A stretch of DNA of 64,000 nucleotides from Schizochytrium sp. TIO01 (taxonomy: Eukaryota > Sar > Bigyra > Thraustochytrida > Thraustochytriidae). A model generated the notes under the pieces. It was not told where the DNA came from. It did not search any database and saw nothing but the letters and a program-made list of their open reading frames with translations. A program made the position numbers and the translations under genes. Location: NCBI GenBank assembly GCA_004764695.1, contig SMSO01000031.1:3581048-3645047 (forward strand), given 5' to 3'. Positions 59,229 to 64,000 of the stretch are shown in pieces (within the stretch, counting starts at the first letter, position 1; every line of letters starts with the position of its first letter).

Positions 59229-61634
59229 ATGGCGTCCGTGCTAGATTTGACTGAAGACTCGGAGACAGAGGTTTCGCGGAAAAGGCCTCGACGCCGAGCA
59301 GCTAATCGCAAGAGCAAGACCTCGGCAACTCAGGATGACCGAGTGGATCAGGATGAAGAAGATGCCATGTTTGAGGCACTCTCCGAGGAGGAACGGGAGG
59401 AAGAAGCTCGTGAAGAAGACGAGGAAAATCAACTTGAAATTCTGGATTTTCGAGGAATGGACCTCAAACCTGACCATATCATCAGACCAGTCTGGGTATT
59501 ACCTTCAGGCAAAGTTCTCCTCGAGGCATCTTCTAGGTTCTACAAGCAAGCGTATGACTTTTTGGTCGCTGTTGCAGAACCCGTATCTCGGCCAAGGTTC
59601 GTGCACGAATACCGACTTACGTCGTACTCACTTTATGCAGCAGTATCTATTGGGCTAACAGCAGACTCAATCATCTCCGTGTTAGACCGTCTTTCCAAGG
59701 TCTCGCTGCCGATGGATGTTGAGAAATTCATCCGAGAGTGCACAACAAACTTTGGCAAAGCCAAAATTGTTTTGATTGAGAAGCGCATGTTCATAGAATC
59801 ACCTGATAAGTCAGTTCTTCAACGCCTAGTCCAAGCTCCAGAAATCCAAGCAGCACGTATTTTCGATATTAGCCACAGTGGCGATGGTTTCGGTCAAGGC
59901 GAGATGGTTCAACAGGAAGGTAATCACCTAAATAGTATGACCGATATAAACATCGAAGCTGCCGAAGAAGATGATGTGAATGCAGATATCACAGACGAGC
60001 GCATGCTACTTAATAACACCAATTCAGAAGCTGTTACTAAGGTAGATGTTAAGGACGAGACAATTGCTCCTGAACCATCACCCCAAGAGCCTCAGGTGGA
60101 GGAAGAACGGCTGCGTGTTTATCGTTTGGAGATTGAAGCTTCGCATGCAGAGCGCGTTCGAAGAGCATCCCTTGAACTTGACTTCCCTCTTATGGAGGAA
60201 TATGACTTCCGCGATGATCAATCTAGCCTCAAGCTACCAATTGAATTGAAACCAAGTACTGAAATTCGTCCATACCAAGAGCGAAGTCTTAGCAAAATGT
60301 TCGGTAACGGCCGGGCACGTTCTGGGATCATTGTATTACCATGTGGAGCTGGCAAGACGTTGACGGGTATTACAGCATGTTGTACAATTAAAAAAAGCTG
60401 CATCGTCCTCTGCCCAGGTGGAGAGGCTGCGGATCAATGGCGACGTCAACTCCAACAGTTTTCAACCGTTGACGAGAAGAAACATATATTTACATTTACT
60501 TCGAAAGTAAAAAATGAAGTTGACCGGACGACGCCATGCATTCTAGTCACAACCTACAGCATGATGGCTGTGACTGGTGCGAAACGCTCGAGGCATGCCA
60601 AGGAAGTTCTGGAAGCCATCTGGTCTCGTGAATGGGGTCTGATGATTCTTGATGAAGTTCACATGGCTCCTGCTCGCTACTTTCGCAAAGTCATGACCAA
60701 CATTAAGGCGCATTGTAAATTAGGTCTTACAGCAACGCTCGTGCGTGAGGATGAAAAAATCAAAGATCTCAACTTTTTGATCGGACCAAAACTCTACGAA
60801 GCGAATTGGCTCGATCTAACTGAGAGTGGTTATCTTGCTCGTGTCATGTGCATGGAAGTACGTTGTCCTATGACACCTGAGTTCTTTTCTGAGTATCTTC
60901 ATGAGCCCTCAGCGAATATTAAACAGCTCTTGTACACTATGAATCCAAACAAGTGCATCACCTGTGACTATCTTGTCAATTATCACGAATCCCGCGGAGA
61001 CCGGGTACTGGTGTTTTGTGACCATCTCATCGTCGGTAGATTTCTGGCAGACCTTTTGAACCGCGATTACGTATCAGGTTCAATGCCTTTGAAAGAGCGC
61101 ATCGTAAAGTACAGCCAGTTCCGGTTGAGTCCTGCAGCTAGCACCCTTATTCTTTCTAAAGTTGGTGACGTAGCTATTGATTTACCAGAGGCAAATGTAA
61201 TTATTCAAATGTCTGGTCATTTTGGCTCTAGACGCCAAGAGGCGCAGCGTCTGGGGCGCATCCTTCGACCGAAAGGAGATCGTCGGAGTAGCACTAGTTT
61301 TGATGCTCACTTTTATACACTCGTGTCATCAGATACAGAAGAACCTTTATACAGTGCAAAACGCCAACAATACCTTGTTGATCAAGGGTATGCATACAAA
61401 GTTTCCACAGATCTTTGTGATAAGGCTAAGATTGCACTGATGCAGGGAGCAGAGGGGAGAGTTCCCTCTGAAAATATTTTGCGTCTGCTTGATCTCGACG
61501 AACAGCTGCAGCTCTTGCAACGAATATTGGTCTTATCCAAGAACGCAATGAATGAGCGTTCCAATCAGTCCCGCATTTCAGCAAAAGCAAAGCAAAGCAA
61601 AAGAATCCTCAACCGCGCAGCAACCAGGCTTTGA
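59229..61634 (+). CDS. ERCC3: XPB/ERCC3 DNA translocase-helicase of TFIIH
   Basis: The ATP-dependent translocase subunit of TFIIH, which opens promoters for RNA polymerase II and acts in nucleotide excision repair; nuclear. The 801 residues compare with about 780 in human. The start gives a basic, acidic-flanked tail (RKRPRRRAANRK, about 17-28). The damage-recognition domain follows at about 70-200, then an acidic linker. Helicase motifs are complete: LPCGAGKTL (Walker A Lys 376), LVTTYSMM, LDEVHMAP (DEVH 475-478), LGLTATLVRED with the XPB-specific RED motif (506-508), VLVFCDH, and SGHFGSRRQEAQRLGRILR (motif VI). The thumb-like region lies at about 525-585. The C-terminal tail after about 770 is Lys/Arg-rich and stops at 61634. 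Another frame just downstream encodes ALKGGTGAAG and an acidic stretch that may be the original tail. Confidence 0.95.
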   Translation: MASVLDLTEDSETEVSRKRPRRRAANRKSKTSATQDDRVDQDEEDAMFEALSEEEREEEAREEDEENQLEILDFRGMDLKPDHIIRPVWVLPSGKVLLEASSRFYKQAYDFLVAVAEPVSRPRFVHEYRLTSYSLYAAVSIGLTADSIISVLDRLSKVSLPMDVEKFIRECTTNFGKAKIVLIEKRMFIESPDKSVLQRLVQAPEIQAARIFDISHSGDGFGQGEMVQQEGNHLNSMTDINIEAAEEDDVNADITDERMLLNNTNSEAVTKVDVKDETIAPEPSPQEPQVEEERLRVYRLEIEASHAERVRRASLELDFPLMEEYDFRDDQSSLKLPIELKPSTEIRPYQERSLSKMFGNGRARSGIIVLPCGAGKTLTGITACCTIKKSCIVLCPGGEAADQWRRQLQQFSTVDEKKHIFTFTSKVKNEVDRTTPCILVTTYSMMAVTGAKRSRHAKEVLEAIWSREWGLMILDEVHMAPARYFRKVMTNIKAHCKLGLTATLVREDEKIKDLNFLIGPKLYEANWLDLTESGYLARVMCMEVRCPMTPEFFSEYLHEPSANIKQLLYTMNPNKCITCDYLVNYHESRGDRVLVFCDHLIVGRFLADLLNRDYVSGSMPLKERIVKYSQFRLSPAASTLILSKVGDVAIDLPEANVIIQMSGHFGSRRQEAQRLGRILRPKGDRRSSTSFDAHFYTLVSSDTEEPLYSAKRQQYLVDQGYAYKVSTDLCDKAKIALMQGAEGRVPSENILRLLDLDEQLQLLQRILVLSKNAMNERSNQSRISAKAKQSKRILNRAATRL

Positions 61635-62392
61635 AAGGAGGTACTGGTGCTGCTGGTGATCGAGACGAGTATGAAGAGGACCACGATGGAGGTCACGACT
61701 CCGAGGATGATGGAGAAGAAGAAGAGGAGGAGGAGGAGGAGGAGGAGGAAGACGATGGTGGAGCTGAAGAAGAAGAAGAAGAAGAAGAAGAAGAGAAGAG
61801 GAGGATGATGACATTCTTCCTATGGTGAACACCAGCCGGCCTTATGCAAAACGCGCGAAAACAGATATGAATCTTCTCTCGGGAGCAGGATCTCTTGAAT
61901 ATTTTGAATTTAAATCTGGAGAGAAAGAATAGATATTGAGAGCATTGAATTTAATTTGTCAAGCAATTCGTCTCAGTAAATGTTCTTTTCAGCTTTATAT
62001 GTTCTCAGAACCGCACACTGAAATGACCGATCTCCGTTCCCTCCTTTTTCGTCCCATTAACTTTTTGCATAGATGATTGCTCGCCTATAATTTCTTGCAT
62101 CTTGTTGTAATTGTTTGCGAAAATACGCCTAGCTAGTATCATGATAGTTCGTAGGTACCCATTATCTATTTACATTGAAAAAACTCGGTCGTCAAAGTAA
62201 AATTTGGGATCTTTCTCTCAATGTCACACTATCTACTATCCTGTTATCTATCTACTACCTTTACCTCTTTTTCTTTTAAACTTTTTTTCTTTACTCCTTT
62301 TAAAGGTTCGGAGTCAACGGCTCGTTCCTGAAAAAACTCTAAATTTATTTTCAACAACATTTAGCACAAGCAAAAGACAAATATCAAGGACA
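61635..62392. other. Spacer between XPB and the deiminase-like gene
   Basis: The first 200 bp hold an open plus-strand frame (to 61828) with a GAG/GAA run encoding poly-Glu (about 61708-61806). The rest is AT-rich and pyrimidine-rich (62240-62300) and should include the promoter of the next gene. Confidence 0.6.
61708..61806. repeat. GAA/GAG purine microsatellite
   Basis: Interrupted (GAA)n and (GAG)n runs, almost purely purine on the plus strand. They encode poly-Glu in one frame and poly-Leu/Pro-like products on the other strand. Confidence 0.9.
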
Positions 62393-64000
62393 ATGGAGCC
62401 ACCTACACCAACCCCATATGTGCGTGGTGGAAAGTTTCTGGCCGCCTATCGGAAACTATCCACTCGATTGGAGGAGTTAGATCCTGAATCTGGCGCACAA
62501 AAGCGCACACCTCGCCAAGATGGTTGTGAAGCAATTCCATGTTGGAGACCTCATAGTACAGCCTACGTTCTTGGAAATGCAGACGAGGACGTAGCCCTTG
62601 AGATTGCAGCAGCTCTTTCTCAATTTGAGCCTGTCACAGTCTTTGTAGAGGGTCGACAATCATACATTCGCGCTCGGCGATCGCTTCCAGATCACATTCG
62701 ACTCGTCCAACTCTTCGACGTACCTTCTAAATGGAGTGAAGCCAATCCAGTGTCTTTTGCCCATGCTAGAGCTGGAGATGTACGTCTTATAGAATACAAT
62801 TGTGCGAAAGCGCCGCAAGGTGCAAAATCAACTGTTTTTCGACAGATCTGTGAAGTTGAGCGTATTCAGCGGTATCAGGGACCGGAGTTATTGCGAGGTT
62901 CTACACTTGCGCCAGAGCAGCCTTTTGTGGAAGTGAATGGTCGAGGCCAGGCTCTTCTTAGTCCTGAGCACGATGATTCGGATATAGAAGAAGCGTCTAG
63001 TCGTGAGGAGGGGAAATACATAAGTCCAATGCGACCAAACGAAATGGCTCTCTTTGTTGAAGGACAGCGTAATATTGTCTGTATGCCAAACTCACGTTTT
63101 GCAGAAGATGGGGGTATCATTGTACCTCGCACAACCACCAAAGCTAGCTCTGAGGCCTTGAAATCTCAAATTTCTCCAATACATCAGCTCGATGAACGAT
63201 ATATGGGTTTCTATATTGCAAACGGAGGAATTCTTGTTCCATCTTATAATAACCCTGAAATTGACCTGCGTGCAATGAAAGTCCTTTCGGCACTATTTCC
63301 ACGACGTCGCGTCGTGCAAATCCAAACAAATCGCTCTAGCCTTAACATTAATGAGTATGTTTTGGGAATGCCAGGCTCTGTAGCCAGGAATCTCCCGGCC
63401 TCAAGTATTGCTAGAGCATCTGCTGCACTTACTCAGATGAACGAAGCACAACAAGAGGTCCTTCGTCATCGTATGGTCATGGATCGCCGCCGTACGCGCA
63501 AGTTCCACATGCACTTTGCAGACGAAGATGACCAACTATCAAGACATGAAAGCAAATCTTCTTTTACAGACCATGATATGTCTGGCGGGGCCGAACACAG
63601 ATTGAGTTTTAGGAAATCAAAACCAACCAGTCTTCTCCATTCATTTGATGGTGGCTCAAACCAAGAAACAGTTCTTCTAGAGTCGGAATCAAAGTCAAGA
63701 CCAAACGACAATCTGTCGATTGTTGAGCAAGCTTTGACAAAAGAATCGCCTGCGCATAGTAACGAAAACATTTCAGATGCCGAGGAGTCCCCAAGTCGCC
63801 ACATTTCATCCCAACATGAAGACGACGCAGAAAGCCTACAAGATGCACAGGAAGAGCCAAAATCGAATTCAATTAGTGGTCATAGTAATGATGACTCGTT
63901 GAAGCAACTTGCACCATTAGAGCCTCCAATAGATCCTGATACTGTCGGTATTGCTGACGATCCGCAGGATAATGTTGCCTTTCTGGAGCCACCTACTGTC
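62393..64000 (+). CDS. Degenerate agmatine-deiminase (PAD-like) homologue with long acidic tail, incomplete at right edge
   Basis: Starts at ATG 62393 and stays open for all 536 codons to the window end. Residues about 43-160 follow the start of agmatine deiminases: CEAIPCWRPHSTAYVLGN where the family has its MPAEWxPHxATWMxWP-like segment, and FEPVTVFVEGRQSYIRARRS. Residues about 268-315 follow the late core: RYMGFYIANGGILVPSYN and ALFPRRRVVQIQ. The catalytic elements seem to be lost. The DxWxRDxGP position reads SKWSEANPVSF (112-122), the mid-protein His region is not visible, and the C-terminal GGGxxHC active-site Cys motif reads EYVLGMPGSVAR. About 190 further residues are Ser/acidic and probably disordered. 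This suggests a pseudoenzyme with a binding or regulatory role. The fold assignment rests on my pattern memory and is moderate. Confidence 0.6.
   Translation, partial: MEPPTPTPYVRGGKFLAAYRKLSTRLEELDPESGAQKRTPRQDGCEAIPCWRPHSTAYVLGNADEDVALEIAAALSQFEPVTVFVEGRQSYIRARRSLPDHIRLVQLFDVPSKWSEANPVSFAHARAGDVRLIEYNCAKAPQGAKSTVFRQICEVERIQRYQGPELLRGSTLAPEQPFVEVNGRGQALLSPEHDDSDIEEASSREEGKYISPMRPNEMALFVEGQRNIVCMPNSRFAEDGGIIVPRTTTKASSEALKSQISPIHQLDERYMGFYIANGGILVPSYNNPEIDLRAMKVLSALFPRRRVVQIQTNRSSLNINEYVLGMPGSVARNLPASSIARASAALTQMNEAQQEVLRHRMVMDRRRTRKFHMHFADEDDQLSRHESKSSFTDHDMSGGAEHRLSFRKSKPTSLLHSFDGGSNQETVLLESESKSRPNDNLSIVEQALTKESPAHSNENISDAEESPSRHISSQHEDDAESLQDAQEEPKSNSISGHSNDDSLKQLAPLEPPIDPDTVGIADDPQDNVAFLEPPTV

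Overview
The window reads as nuclear DNA of a unicellular eukaryote. The genes are mostly single long open frames with few introns. They are separated by long, AT-rich, microsatellite-filled spacers, and there is no sign of operons. The repertoire (XPB/TFIIH helicase, USP32-type deubiquitinase, NAA40, SGTA, a Golgi-type apyrase, a UDP-glycosyltransferase, a class I phosphodiesterase, a RING protein, the copper chaperone CCS) is eukaryotic. The best guess is a stramenopile, possibly a labyrinthulomycete (thraustochytrid-like). This rests on intron-poor genes and on giant surface proteins carrying chlamydial-type polymorphic-membrane-protein repeats. The taxon is an inference; no rRNA or organellar gene is present to fix it.

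Layout. 1-10369 (- strand): two tandem paralogues of a giant receptor-like surface protein. The downstream copy runs off the left edge, so only its N-terminus is visible. The upstream copy (3931-10369) is nearly complete: signal peptide, sialidase-like propeller, CUB-like domain, beta-helix repeats, Cys-rich region, eight membrane spans and a Ser/acidic tail. One surplus base in a homopolymer breaks its frame. 10370-16249: gene-poor, with one weak candidate for a small spliced membrane protein. 16250-23230: a membrane-anchored apyrase (+) convergent with a large USP32-like deubiquitinase (-). 23231-27458: gene-poor. 27459-33799: SGTA-like cochaperone (+), a UDP-glycosyltransferase with a split or damaged 5' end (+), and CCS (-).

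35246-45538 is the densest part: uroporphyrinogen decarboxylase (-), NAA40 histone acetyltransferase (+), a type II NADH dehydrogenase/FSP1-like flavoprotein (-), a RING-H2 protein with a probable short intron (+), and cystathionine gamma-lyase (-). 47750-50015: a class I cyclic-nucleotide phosphodiesterase (-) with a frame break and an altered glutamine site. 50016-57236 is a 7-kb stretch with no convincing gene. 57237-64000: a six-span membrane protein (-), XPB (+), and a degenerate agmatine-deiminase homologue (+) that continues past the right edge.

The genes do not form one pathway. Functional themes are proteostasis (SGTA, USP32-like, RING), secretory-pathway glycan and nucleotide metabolism (apyrase, UGT), surface recognition (the two giant paralogues), and housekeeping (XPB, UROD, cystathionine gamma-lyase, CCS). 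The points most worth a second look are the giant receptor pair, the apparently inactive deiminase homologue, the phosphodiesterase with Glu in place of its usual glutamine, and the recurrent reading-frame interruptions.
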